A stretch of 64,000 bases of DNA from Psychrobacillus antarcticus (GCF_029533155.1 NZ_JAIZDB010000005.1:1-64000), one strand, 5' to 3'; shown: positions 9,209 through 18,014, counted from the stretch's first letter. The notes: generated by a model not told the origin, from the sequence alone. Made by a program: numbers and translations.

Positions 9209-9222
9209 TGCAAGCGCTTGCA
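9209..9222. promoter_or_regulatory. LacI/CcpA-type operator upstream of the glucosidase operon
   Basis: TGCAAGCGCTTGCA is a perfect 14-bp palindrome with the central CG typical of LacI-family sites. It resembles catabolite-response elements (TGNAANCGNTNNCA), so CcpA or a local LacI-family repressor could bind. It lies 59 bases before the glucosidase start. No repressor gene is next to it. Confidence 0.65.
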
Positions 9223-9252
9223 CACCTTAATATAATATGATTTACTGCAGGT

Positions 9253-9948
9253 CTACTCTAGTTCGAATTCCTCTATAAAAACGGCAAACTCGATATTTGT
9301 TTCTCCGTCTATGGAAGAACTTCTGTTTTCATGTCTTTCAGGAAATATTGGTTTATCTGAGCTATCATATGTGTTCCAATGAAAATTATACAATGGGACT
9401 TTTAGAGAGTCAGTTAATGAATTAATGACTGCTAGCCACTCTTTCGATAGTTTCATACTTCCAAATAAATTTTCTGACAGAGTAATAGTTTGCTCTAGTT
9501 GCAAACCTGGTTCGTAATGTTCTTTTACACCAGTAATATGAAACCCTCTTTTATTGATTAAGTAGAACTTCATATAGTCGACTTGATCCTGGGGTGGGTA
9601 GTTCCAAAGAGCATGGTAAGTTGTTGGGTCCTCACTTTTTATCTTCCAAACTTTTATATCACCACTTGTCGAAACAAGAACCGCATTCCATTTACGATTG
9701 TTCCGTTCCCATAAACTTAGCCCATAAATTTCACCCTCTGCAGTAAAAGGAACAAACACATGACGGTCATCTAAAAAAATTGTATCTTGGATTACACTGT
9801 TCGAAACATACGAAAAATGATTAGTCATCTCTTCAACTACCTGTTCATCTGTTGGAAATGATGCTGGACCTGAATTGTAATACCAGTAACTTGTGGAAAA
9901 TAATATAACCCCGATTAGCATAGACGCAATCAATATAGACTTTTTCAC
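9253..9948 (-). CDS. Membrane-anchored protein of unknown function
   Basis: The product is 231 aa and starts at a GTG directly after the upstream TAA (TAAGTG), with GAGGAGAG 8-10 bases ahead. One N-terminal hydrophobic helix (residues 4-24) is followed by a soluble, mostly beta-like extracellular domain rich in Trp and Tyr. No family is recognised. It is coupled to the 222-aa membrane protein upstream, so the pair probably works together. Confidence 0.7.
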   Translation of the reverse strand: MKKSILIASMLIGVILFSTSYWYYNSGPASFPTDEQVVEEMTNHFSYVSNSVIQDTIFLDDRHVFVPFTAEGEIYGLSLWERNNRKWNAVLVSTSGDIKVWKIKSEDPTTYHALWNYPPQDQVDYMKFYLINKRGFHITGVKEHYEPGLQLEQTITLSENLFGSMKLSKEWLAVINSLTDSLKVPLYNFHWNTYDSSDKPIFPERHENRSSSIDGETNIEFAVFIEEFELE

Positions 9949-10617
9949 TTATTTTCTCTCCTCGAACAGGGATTGCTCGGTTTGATAATAGAGCTGCTTT
10001 TCCTGTGAAGTTATTAATATTCCTTTTCCGTTGTTCTCTATATAAATAGTTGTACTAAGCCCACTTCCCCATTTCGGAAAAGTATTCGCTAGCATATAAG
10101 GAAAGCGTTCAGTTGTTTTATTTGGATCCATAAATGTCTCGTTGTACCAACTATCACTGTAGTAATCTTGTTGCTTAGCACTGTGTATGGAGGATATTAA
10201 GTTTGCCTTAATAAGAGAGATTTCGTTTGCCGTTGGATGCGTTTTAATAATATAGGCATCCTCCACATTAGAAATATATGTACTTGGGTCATCTCGAGGA
10301 TAAAGTAGATAGTTTACCAGTATTCCTACCAATAGGAATATCATTAATATAAAATTAGCCCCAAAGCCTAACCAAGCAAATAGTCGGTACTTTTCCCAGG
10401 TTAATTTATTCTTTCTTAAAAGCCAGTACAAAATCCAAACACCAAGAGGAAGGATCGAAATCTGCACTACTTGGCCAAAAAAGTCCAAATTAATGGAAAA
10501 TGTAAAAAGACCTATGAGAAGAACTACGATTATTTTCCATATCGCAGGCTTTTCCAATTGAGTTTTATATAGACGCGAAGCAATTATACCCGTTACAATC
10601 CATCCTAAAACAATCAT
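9949..10617 (-). CDS. Polytopic membrane protein of unknown function
   Basis: The 222-aa protein has four predicted membrane helices in the first 110 residues (IVLGWIVTGIIAS, IIVVLLIGLFTFS, VVQISILPLGVWILYWLL and ANFILMIFLLVGILVNYLL). A soluble C-terminal half follows. It has no motif I can assign. Its stop abuts the GTG of the next gene, which it should be co-translated with. Confidence 0.65.
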   Translation of the reverse strand: MIVLGWIVTGIIASRLYKTQLEKPAIWKIIVVLLIGLFTFSINLDFFGQVVQISILPLGVWILYWLLRKNKLTWEKYRLFAWLGFGANFILMIFLLVGILVNYLLYPRDDPSTYISNVEDAYIIKTHPTANEISLIKANLISSIHSAKQQDYYSDSWYNETFMDPNKTTERFPYMLANTFPKWGSGLSTTIYIENNGKGILITSQEKQLYYQTEQSLFEERK

Positions 10618-10749
10618 TAGCTGTTCAACAATATCGCCACTCCACCAAATAATAACTCCCTCTTTTCTCGATTACATATATCCTTTAATTCTACATTGCT
10701 TCCAATATTTCCTTCAAAGATTTATCCACGATTATTGAACTAAATTGAA

Positions 10750-10786
10750 AGTACACCTACAAAATTATTGAATTTTGTAGGTGTTT
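10750..10786. terminator. Hairpin downstream of a broken transporter gene
   Basis: ACACCTACAAAATT / AATTTTGTAGGTGTTT forms a long stem with a four-base loop. It lies just past the stop of the MFS fragment on the minus strand and is probably that gene's old terminator. Confidence 0.65.
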
Positions 10787-10792
10787 AAAGGT

Positions 10793-11010
10793 TTAGTAAT
10801 TTAATTTTTTCTTCCAGTTTAAAGAGAATAAACTAGAAGAAATCGTAATAATAAAGAGCACAATTACAATAATGAAACGATATAGTAAGAACCAGTCAAA
10901 TCATATAGGTAACTGAATAATGTTGTACCTACTGCTACACCTAGCGTAGAAGCTGACATAATTTTTGTATAAATAGATGCATAATCACGTCCACCAAATA
11001 CAGATCAAAA
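10793..11010 (-). pseudogene. MFS transporter remnant (C-terminal end)
   Basis: Minus-strand translation gives FGGRDYASIYTKIMSASTLG, then VGTTLFSYLYDLTGSYYIVS, a one-base shift, and IVIVLFIITISSSLFSLNWK before a stop. This matches the last two helices of major-facilitator proteins of the oxalate/formate-antiporter type. The rest of the gene is gone and a frameshift is present, so it is a relic. With the flanking hairpins it accounts for most of the gene-free interval 10618-11064. Confidence 0.7.
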
Positions 11011-11021
11011 TAGCAATAGAA

Positions 11022-11056
11022 AAAAGAGAGACAGCAAAGCCAGGCTGTCTCTCTTT
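11022..11056 (-). terminator. Terminator of the ABC efflux operon
   Basis: AAAAGAGAGACAG and CTGTCTCTCTTTT form a 13-bp stem around a ten-base loop. It lies 9 bases after the stop of the second ABC gene. A/T runs on both sides make it potentially bidirectional. Confidence 0.8.
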
Positions 11057-11064
11057 TCATATGT

Positions 11065-12930
11065 TCAAATCGCTTTTTTAGTCGAAAACTGACTGTTATA
11101 TAAATCTGCGTAGAAGCCTTCTTCTTTGATGAGCCCCTCGTGAGAACCTTGTTCAATTACTTTCCCTTCGTTCATCACCAATATTAAATCAGCATCTCTA
11201 ATAGTAGAAAGACGATGGGCGATAACAAAACTAGTTCTTCCTTCCATTAAACGATTCATCGCTTGTTGGATAAGTAGTTCCGTTCGAGTATCTACACTCG
11301 ATGTCGCTTCATCTAAAATCATAATAGGTGGATTTGCAAGAACAGCGCGAGCGATTGTTAATAATTGTTTTTGCCCTTGTGAAATATTGGATGCTTCTTC
11401 ATTTAAAACAGTGTCATAGCCATCCGGTAAAGTACGGATAAAATGGTCGGCACGTGCCGTTTTTGCAGCCGCGAAGATTTCTTCATCTGTTGCTCCGTCT
11501 TTCCCAAATGCAATATTTTCTTTAATCGTCCCATTAAAGAGCCAAGTATCTTGAAGCACCATCCCAAATGTTGTACGAAGATCGGTTCGGGACATTTTTC
11601 TAGTATCGTGTCCATCAATTGTGATTTCCCCATTGTTTAGTTCATAAAATCGCATCAATAAATTAATCAAGGTTGTTTTACCAGCCCCAGTTGGTCCAAC
11701 AATCGCTACAGTTTGACCTGGTAACACATCAATATTCATATCCTCGATTAATAGCTCATCTGCGTAACCAAAATCTACTTGTTTAAATGTAACTGCGCCT
11801 TTTGCTTTAGATAGACTCTCAGTTGTTACTTCTTTTTCTTCCTCTACTTCGTCCAGTAATTCAAAAACCCGTTCCGCTGCTGCAATGGTTGACTGGATGA
11901 TGTTGGCGATATTGGCCGTTTGCATGACTGGCTGTGTGAACTGACGAGTATACGTAATAAAGGCCTGAATATCACCGATAGAAATGGCACGTTGGGTAAC
12001 TAATATTCCTCCGACAACGCTAATTACGACATAACTTAAATTACCGATAAAAGACATCATCGGCATAATAATACCGGATATAAATTGTGCTCTGCGACCA
12101 GCATCATATAGTTGTTCATTCACTTCGTCGAACTCAGCGACCGCTTTTTTCTCGTGGCCGAAAACTTTCACTACTTGGTGCCCCGTATACATTTCTTCGA
12201 TGTGTCCATTCAATTGACCAAGTGTTCGTTGTTGATCAGCAAAATGCTTTTGTGATCTTTTTAAAATTGGTTGAATGACGAACATCGATACTGGTAAACT
12301 TACAATGGAAATTAACGTTAATAGTGGGCTAATCGTTAACATCATAATGATAATACCTACGATGGTTACCACTGAAGTGATAAATTGCGTTAAGCTTTGC
12401 TGAAGTGTATTTCCGATTGTATCGAGATCGTTCGTAACACGGCTTAACGTTTCCCCATTTGGTCGACCATCATAATACTTAAGGGGAAGCCTTTCTAGTT
12501 TGCCGTTTACTTCTTCCCTTAAATCATAAACCGTTTTTTGTGCAACACTCGACATAATGTATTGCTGAATATACGTAAACAAGCTACTAATCACATACAA
12601 AGCTGCTAGTAGAAGGAGTAGTTTCCCAATTGCATCAAAATCAATTGCTGCTCCCGGTACACCTGTCATTTTGGCATATGCACCTTCGAATAATTCTGTA
12701 ATTGCATTCCCCATAATTTTAGGGCCGACAACTGCGAATATGGTGCTTAAAATAGCGGCTATAAATACCGCTATTAATTGATTGCTGCGAGGTTTCAAGT
12801 AAGTTAGAAGGCGTCGTAAAGTACCTTTAAAGTTTTTAGCTTTTTGTCCGCCCATCATCATCATCATGTTTCCACCGCCGCCCCCCGCTTGATGTCCGCC
12901 TTGAGACTGCGACTTTTTATGCTTACTCAT
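11065..12930 (-). CDS. ABC exporter, fused permease/ATPase, subunit 2
   Basis: The 621-aa half-transporter has six membrane helices (about 45-330) and then an ATPase domain. Walker A is GPTGAGKTT (about 415), the signature is ISQGQKQ rather than LSGGQ, and Walker B is PIMILDEATSS. The N-terminus has a Gly-rich, Met-rich stretch (GGGGNMMMMMGG) before the first helix. It starts at an ATGA overlap with the partner gene and follows GAGGAGG. The two genes are the classical heterodimeric multidrug-exporter pair (BmrC/BmrD, YfiB/YfiC type). The N of its signature (NISQGQ) suggests one non-canonical nucleotide site. The drug or lipid carried is unknown. Confidence 0.88.
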   Translation of the reverse strand: MSKHKKSQSQGGHQAGGGGGNMMMMMGGQKAKNFKGTLRRLLTYLKPRSNQLIAVFIAAILSTIFAVVGPKIMGNAITELFEGAYAKMTGVPGAAIDFDAIGKLLLLLAALYVISSLFTYIQQYIMSSVAQKTVYDLREEVNGKLERLPLKYYDGRPNGETLSRVTNDLDTIGNTLQQSLTQFITSVVTIVGIIIMMLTISPLLTLISIVSLPVSMFVIQPILKRSQKHFADQQRTLGQLNGHIEEMYTGHQVVKVFGHEKKAVAEFDEVNEQLYDAGRRAQFISGIIMPMMSFIGNLSYVVISVVGGILVTQRAISIGDIQAFITYTRQFTQPVMQTANIANIIQSTIAAAERVFELLDEVEEEKEVTTESLSKAKGAVTFKQVDFGYADELLIEDMNIDVLPGQTVAIVGPTGAGKTTLINLLMRFYELNNGEITIDGHDTRKMSRTDLRTTFGMVLQDTWLFNGTIKENIAFGKDGATDEEIFAAAKTARADHFIRTLPDGYDTVLNEEASNISQGQKQLLTIARAVLANPPIMILDEATSSVDTRTELLIQQAMNRLMEGRTSFVIAHRLSTIRDADLILVMNEGKVIEQGSHEGLIKEEGFYADLYNSQFSTKKAI

Positions 12931-14651
12931 GCGATTTCCTCCTCTGAGAGCTGAGATTCAACAATTTCGCGATACACATCATTATTTTCTAAGAGATCCT
13001 CATGCTTACCGATTCCTGAAATTTCTCCTTTATCTAATACAATAATTTGATCTGCATCTGCTACGGTACTAACTCGTTGAGCAACGATGATAGTAGTTGC
13101 ATTTTGGGTTTCGCCTTTTAATGCTTCACGCAAGTTTGCTTCTGTTTTGAAATCGAGCGCTGAAAAACTGTCATCGAAAATATAAATATCAGGTTTCCGA
13201 ACGAGCGCTCTTGCAATCGACAGACGTTGTTTTTGCCCTCCAGATACATTCGAACCACCTTGCGAAATAACGGAGTTATATCCTTCATCCATTTTTCCTA
13301 TAAAATCTTCTGCTTGAGCAATGCGCGCTGCAAGTTTTATTTCTTCTTCAGTTGCATCTTGTTTTCCAAAACGAATATTTTCTTTGATCGTTCCAGAAAA
13401 GAGAAGTGCTTTTTGGGGAACAAATCCTATTTTGGAGCGAACCTCGTCTTGAGAAGATTCACGAATATCGATGCCGTTTACACGAATCGTTCCGCTTGTC
13501 ACATCATAAAAACGTGGAACTAAGTTCACAAGTGTAGATTTACCAGAGCCGGTCCCTCCGATAATTGCCGTAATTTCCCCAGATTTAGCTTGAAATGTAA
13601 TATTGGATAATGCGGATTCTTCCGCTCCTGGGTAGCTAAAAGATACATGATCAAATTCAAGTGTGCCACGCTCTTTATTTGCTAATTTCGTACCTTCGTT
13701 TAAGGCGGTTGGTTTTGTGTTTAGTACTTCATTAATCCGGTTTGCTGAAACTGCAGCACGAGGTACCATAATGAACATCATGGAAGCCATCACAAGCGCG
13801 AACATGATTTGCATGACGTACTGGATAAATGCCATTAAATCACCGATCTGCATTGACCCTCCGTCAATGCGAATTCCACCGAACCAAATGATTAATACAA
13901 CGGTAATATTCATTACAAGCATCATAACGGGCATTAAAAAAGCCATTACCTTGTTTACTTTAATAGAGACGTCGGTCAATTCCTTATTAGCTTTTTGAAG
14001 TCGAACTTTTTCTTGTTTTTCCCGATTAAAGGCACGGATAACACGAATTCCAGTTAAATTTTCACGCAATACAAGGTTTAACTGGTCTAATTTTGTTTGT
14101 ACTGTTTTGAAAAGTGGTACACCTTTATACATGATTAATAACACAGCCCCAACTAACACAGGCATTGTAAGTACAATGACTAGTGATAATTTAGCATCTT
14201 TTGATACTGCCATAATAATCCCACCAACTAACATGATAGGAGCGCTAACGACCATACGTAGCATCATGATGACCACTTGTTGCACTTGTGTTATATCATT
14301 GGTCGTTCTTGTAATAAGCGATGCTGTGCCAAACTGATCGAAATCTTGAAGGGAAAATTGCTCTACATGTTTGAACACTTTATGGCGAATATCTCTACCA
14401 AACCCCATTGCAGCTTTGGAGGAGTAGAAGCTCGCTATGATTGATGCGACTGCTCCAAACGCCGCAACTAAAAGCATTATTCCGCCGATTTTCCAAATAT
14501 AGGCTGTATCGCCGACTACTACTCCTTTATCGATAATATCTGCCATAAGAGTTGGTAAATAAAGGTCAGCCATTGATTGGATAAAAACTAATCCTAATAC
14601 TGCTAGAACAATCCACTTATACACTGTTAAGCTTTTCAATAGTTTAATCAT
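12927..14651 (-). CDS. ABC exporter, fused permease/ATPase, subunit 1
   Basis: The product is 574 aa from the ATG at 14651, which overlaps the MarR stop and follows AAAGGAG. A longer reading frame from 14681 lacks a ribosome site. Six membrane helices occupy about 10-310. The ATPase follows with Walker A IGGTGSGKST (about 360), signature NVSGGQKQR and Walker B PDIYIFDDSFSALD. The Asp in place of the catalytic Glu (FDDS) marks this as the subunit with a degenerate ATP site, as is usual in heterodimeric exporters. It forms an operon with the MarR regulator before it and the second half-transporter after it. Confidence 0.88.
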   Translation of the reverse strand: MIKLLKSLTVYKWIVLAVLGLVFIQSMADLYLPTLMADIIDKGVVVGDTAYIWKIGGIMLLVAAFGAVASIIASFYSSKAAMGFGRDIRHKVFKHVEQFSLQDFDQFGTASLITRTTNDITQVQQVVIMMLRMVVSAPIMLVGGIIMAVSKDAKLSLVIVLTMPVLVGAVLLIMYKGVPLFKTVQTKLDQLNLVLRENLTGIRVIRAFNREKQEKVRLQKANKELTDVSIKVNKVMAFLMPVMMLVMNITVVLIIWFGGIRIDGGSMQIGDLMAFIQYVMQIMFALVMASMMFIMVPRAAVSANRINEVLNTKPTALNEGTKLANKERGTLEFDHVSFSYPGAEESALSNITFQAKSGEITAIIGGTGSGKSTLVNLVPRFYDVTSGTIRVNGIDIRESSQDEVRSKIGFVPQKALLFSGTIKENIRFGKQDATEEEIKLAARIAQAEDFIGKMDEGYNSVISQGGSNVSGGQKQRLSIARALVRKPDIYIFDDSFSALDFKTEANLREALKGETQNATTIIVAQRVSTVADADQIIVLDKGEISGIGKHEDLLENNDVYREIVESQLSEEEIA

Positions 14652-15129
14652 TTTGGTTGTTCTCCTTTGAAATAGTTTCATTTTCTAAAAAATCGGAGAT
14701 ATGGAGAAGCGTAGCTAGAAATTCATCGAATTGTTTTTCGGTAAGTGTACCCATAACGGATTCAATCGTTCGATGAACGCTTCCTTTCTGTTGAATTATT
14801 TTTTTAAACAAGGTATTTCCTTTTTCACTAAGTAATAATTGCATTTCCCGTCGATTGTCCGAAACCGGCTGTCTATGAATCCATCCGGTTTGGACAAGTC
14901 CATCGACGGCTTGACTTAACGTACTTTTAGGAATTTGTAATACCTCACCTAATTGTTTTTGCGTCATTTCTTTTCGTGGGGCAATTGTCATTAGGACAGA
15001 ATATTGTGGAATCGAAAGATCATTATCTAGCGCAGTCTTATGTATAAAGCGCATCATATTTTGACTTAAACGCAGAAATGAATGTATAAATTTCGATGAT
15101 TTGCTGTCAGTTAGGTTGTTACAATCCAC
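14644..15129 (-). CDS. MarR-family repressor of the ABC efflux operon
   Basis: The 161-aa winged-helix regulator starts at a GTG seven bases after GGAGAG. MTQKQLGEVLQIPKSTLSQAVDGLVQTGWI (about 75-105) is the recognition helix region and the wing (NRREMQLLLSEKG) follows. It overlaps the first ABC gene by eight bases, so the operon carries its own regulator. Two palindromes lie directly upstream. It probably represses the operon until a drug or metabolite binds. Confidence 0.88.
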   Translation of the reverse strand: MDCNNLTDSKSSKFIHSFLRLSQNMMRFIHKTALDNDLSIPQYSVLMTIAPRKEMTQKQLGEVLQIPKSTLSQAVDGLVQTGWIHRQPVSDNRREMQLLLSEKGNTLFKKIIQQKGSVHRTIESVMGTLTEKQFDEFLATLLHISDFLENETISKENNQND

Positions 15130-15142
15130 TTTTCATCTCTCC

Positions 15143-15177
15143 GTTCTACGTAGAACTGTTCATTTGTGAACAGTTCT
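15143..15177. promoter_or_regulatory. Two overlapping MarR operators
   Basis: GTTCTACGTAGAAC (15143-15156) is a perfect 14-bp palindrome. AGAACTGTTCA-TTTG-TGAACAGTTCT (15152-15177) is a perfect 11-bp inverted repeat with a four-base centre. They share the half-site AGAAC and sit 14-48 bases upstream of the MarR start. This is a likely autoregulatory site for the efflux operon. Confidence 0.75.
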
Positions 15178-15265
15178 TTAATGCGTAATTTACTCTTGCT
15201 TTCAATAAATGTCAACTGGGAAGCCATGCCGGTGGAAACCAACAGGTCCATTAATTTAGCGGGCA

Positions 15266-15299
15266 TAAAAAAGCTAGCCATATAAAAACGGCTAACTTA
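15266..15299 (-). terminator. Terminator of the broken yunC gene
   Basis: On the minus strand AGTTAGCCG and TGGCTAGCT pair (one G-T pair) and six T follow. It sits just past the stop of the yunC relic. Confidence 0.6.
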
Positions 15300-15305
15300 T
15301 AAGAT

Positions 15306-15557
15306 TTATATTATATCATTTTCAAAAGTGATGGATTCCAAAGGTGCATTAAGAAGATGTTCAATTGTTTTCACGCCTACTGCTCTTCATGCGAGCACTT
15401 CCGCTCTTTTAGTTTCTCGTTTAACAGTGCACCGCACACGATATACCCTTTATCATTCGATACGACAAATAAATTCGATTTTGGCAACTCGACCGAAATT
15501 GTTAAAAATGTATGTACTTCCATGTTGATAGGCTCCAAATTAATCTTCGGATTTCAT
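15306..15557 (-). pseudogene. yunC: Frameshifted YunC (DUF1805) gene
   Basis: Minus-strand frames give NLEPINMEVHTFLTISVELP, SNDKGYIVCGALLNEKLKER and, after a one-base shift, AVGVKTIEHLLNAPLESITF ending END-II-stop. The order matches B. subtilis YunC (DUF1805). The ATG at 15557 has a perfect AAAGGAGG site but runs into a stop after five codons, so a second shift lies near the start. About three residues are also missing after CGAL. Start site, body and terminator all remain in place, so the inactivation is recent or could be sequencing error. Confidence 0.8.
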
Positions 15558-15662
15558 TCCTCCTTTACCTCTACTTATAAGTTCTGTAAGAGAAAAAAAG
15601 GTTTCTTCTTTTCAAGTAAGGGAAAGATAAGTTAGTAATGCATTAAGTCGAAGAGGTGTTTT

Positions 15663-16724
15663 ATGGTGTATAAACTATTTGCTGTTCTTGTCTTTGTAGG
15701 TGTTCCTTTAGTTTTTATAGGAGCATTTTTAAACTGGTCAGAAATGATGATGTTCTTTCTCTGCTGTGCAAGTATTATTGGAATTTCGGGATTTATAGGC
15801 AGAGCAACAGAAAGTTTAGCGATTGTAAGTGGTCCAAGAGTCGGGGGCTTGTTGAACGCCACTTTTGGCAATGCAGTCGAACTTATCATTTCCATATTCA
15901 CATTGAAAGCTGGAATGGTTGGAATTGTATTAGCATCGCTAACTGGATCAGTTCTTGGTAACCTGCTACTTGTACTTGGATTATCATTTTTTGCTGGAGG
16001 TATTAAGTTTAAACGTCAAAAGTTTAGTCTGAACAGTGCAAGATACAATTCAGGATTACTTATTTTCGCTGTTATTGTAGCATTTGTCATTCCGGAAGTT
16101 TTTTCAATGACCATGAATTCCGAGAAAACATTGAACTTAAGTATTGGAATTGCCATCATATTAATCGCTTTGTATCTTGCGGGGCTATTTTTCAAACTTG
16201 TCACGCATCGAGGTGTATTCTCGTCTACTGACGAACCGGAAACGGAAACAGAAAAAGAACTACCAGAATGGACGAAAAGGAAATCGATATTAATTCTTTT
16301 CTTGGCAACCGTAGTAGTCGCTTTTGTATCGGAGCAATTAGTGCATACATTTGAAATGCTCGGGGCGAAGTTTGGATGGAGCGAGTTGTTTATAGGTGTC
16401 ATTATCGTAGCGATTGTCGGGAATGCAGCAGAGCACGTTTCCGCTATTACGATGGCTGTCAAAAACAAAATGGAAGTGTCTGTTGAGATTGCGGTTGGTT
16501 CTACGCTACAAGTTGCCATGTTTGTAGGACCAATACTTGTTCTTGTTTCTTTGTTCATGCCTCAGTCGATGGCACTCGTTTTTACTTGGCCTGAGCTTGT
16601 CGCGATGGTTACTGCTGTACTTTTAGTTATTAATGTTTCCAATGATGGTGAATCGAATTGGTTTGAAGGGCTGACGCTGTTTGCGGCATATTTGATTATG
16701 GGAATTGGTTTTTATCTTCTTTAA
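15663..16724 (+). CDS. Ca2+/H+ antiporter (CAX family, ChaA/YfkE type)
   Basis: The 353-aa protein has about eleven hydrophobic helices. The two internal repeats each carry the CAX motif: GGLLNATFGNAVELIISIF (about 60-78) and IVGNAAEHVSAITMAVKNK (about 255-273), whose Glu residues bind Ca2+. An acidic loop (TDEPETETEKELPEW, about 187-200) separates the halves, as in the family. It exports calcium using the proton gradient. GAGGTG precedes the ATG. No operon partner is present. Confidence 0.9.
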   Translation: MVYKLFAVLVFVGVPLVFIGAFLNWSEMMMFFLCCASIIGISGFIGRATESLAIVSGPRVGGLLNATFGNAVELIISIFTLKAGMVGIVLASLTGSVLGNLLLVLGLSFFAGGIKFKRQKFSLNSARYNSGLLIFAVIVAFVIPEVFSMTMNSEKTLNLSIGIAIILIALYLAGLFFKLVTHRGVFSSTDEPETETEKELPEWTKRKSILILFLATVVVAFVSEQLVHTFEMLGAKFGWSELFIGVIIVAIVGNAAEHVSAITMAVKNKMEVSVEIAVGSTLQVAMFVGPILVLVSLFMPQSMALVFTWPELVAMVTAVLLVINVSNDGESNWFEGLTLFAAYLIMGIGFYLL

Positions 16725-17013
16725 TTTTACAGAACAATAATGATAAGATAGAAAGTATATTAACGGAATGTTTGGTAGATTCTCTCTAAATATTAGAGAA
16801 AATCCTTCATTCAATTATTGATTTATTCTTAAACTAACGAGCGACCGCAACAAATTCTGTTATAAGCGCTTTTTAGCGTGAAAATACAGGAGATTTATAA
16901 AAATAAATTTTCACTTTACAACGGAGGATCGAATGATGCAGCCATGTTTCCTGATACCATTCTTATGGATAAAGTATGCTGAAGGATAGACCGCATGGCT
17001 GAACAACTATAAT

Positions 17014-17085
17014 TTAAAGTAAAAACTACGTGGCCTGGAGAATGACCTGGTGTGAAATAAGGGGTAAGTTCTCCGATTTTCTTTA
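17014..17085 (-). pseudogene. Metallo-beta-lactamase-fold hydrolase fragment
   Basis: Minus-strand translation reads KKIGELTPYFTPGHSPGHVV followed by F. The TPGHSPGHVV word is the metal-binding and strand signature of MBL-fold hydrolases. Sequence on both sides does not continue the fold, so only about 25 codons remain. It lies in the gene-free interval 16725-18062, of which 16725-17010 shows nothing else I can support. Confidence 0.5.
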
Positions 17086-17089
17086 ATTT

Positions 17090-17965
17090 TCTTGAGTCTT
17101 CTTCGTCGAAGGCTTTGGGCAGACTTTTGCTATATGATTACCGAGTGAATTTTAAGAATGCTGGTTGGTTGTGACGGACGTCACAACCAACCAGCATTCT
17201 TTTTTTAGGTAATCTTATGGCGTTTGTCTATCCGTCGCAATCCTACAACTCTTAGAAACAGGTTAGTGCATTTTTGGATAACTAGAGAAAAGATTCTTTT
17301 TATATATAGAGGAAGCTCTCAAAGATACAATTTCGTTCGCTCTTTCGCTTCTTAATTTATTAATCACTTACTATTTCTCTTTATTCCACTAGTAAAAAAC
17401 GAAATCTACTTTCTTCATCTTTCATTGGATATTAGTATTTCTAATTCAAAAGCGATTACAAATAATTTTATCACTCTCTAAAATTTGACCAATCATATTA
17501 TCTAAGCGATAAGGTTTGCTATATCTTTGAATGGAGTACTACACGGTATATTGATTGCAGTGGAAGGTGGCGACTCCAGCGGGAACAGCAAATGTTTTCT
17601 GCACCGAAAGCGAAGCGACAGGTGCACGAGCTGAAAGCCCCGCAGGAAAGACGTTGGTCAAACTTTATTTGACCAACGTCTTTGCGACGAGTAACCGCAG
17701 GAGCATATGTTTTCGTAGTGACGAGGAGATTGAAGCCGTGCCCACGGAGGCCAACAGGATGTTGGTCACAAAGGAGTTGAGGCCCACAGGAGGTGGGTTA
17801 TGCAATCGTTGCCGCAGGACGCGGCGAACTTAGATTGCCTTCCTTTTACGATGTGGCGCTCTTAACCTTTGTACCCCACCTGAAACGCAAATCAGTAGTA
17901 TCAATCATTCTTAAAAGCCCTGTAAAACTGGTGTTCATGCTGTATTTTTATATACTTTCTTATCT
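17090..17965 (+). repeat. Large diverged intergenic repeat, copy 3 (non-coding, about 870 bp)
   Basis: This interval matches 1629-2400 block by block and 1486-1580 at its tail. The variable GC-rich core here (about 17585-17880) is longer and contains an insert with GACGTTGGTCAAA / TTTGACCAACGTC, a perfect 13-bp inverted repeat at about 17651-17684. The words AGCGGGAACAGCAAATG and CCCCGCAGGAAAG mark the core. A 92-codon open frame across it (17555-17833) is compositionally odd and is not supported as a gene. Confidence 0.7.
17157..17206 (+). terminator. Long hairpin with T run in repeat copy 3
   Basis: GAATGCTGGTTGGTTGTGA and TCACAACCAACCAGCATTC form a perfect 19-bp stem around CGGACG, followed by seven T. 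It is the counterpart of the hairpin at 1690-1731. Confidence 0.75.
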
Positions 17966-17975
17966 TTGAACAAAA

Positions 17976-18014
17976 CACCTCCAACCATTTAAAAATAGTT
18001 GGAGGTGCTATTAT
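17976..18014. terminator. Terminator after the DUF2971 gene
   Basis: CACCTCCAACCATTT and AAATAGTTGGAGGTG pair with a short A-rich loop. It lies 55 bases beyond the stop of the minus-strand DUF2971 gene. Confidence 0.65.

Noticed and set aside
15328-15635. Plus-strand frames of 66 and 92 codons
   Set aside because: They are antisense to the yunC relic, which explains the sequence much better.
16016-16558. 180-codon frame antisense to the Ca2+/H+ antiporter
   Set aside because: The antiporter has full family motifs; the antisense frame has no start site and is a shadow of regular membrane-helix codons.
17555-17833. 92-codon open frame in the GC-rich repeat core
   Set aside because: No ribosome site, odd composition and the equivalent region in the other copy is not open. 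It is explained as non-coding repeat.
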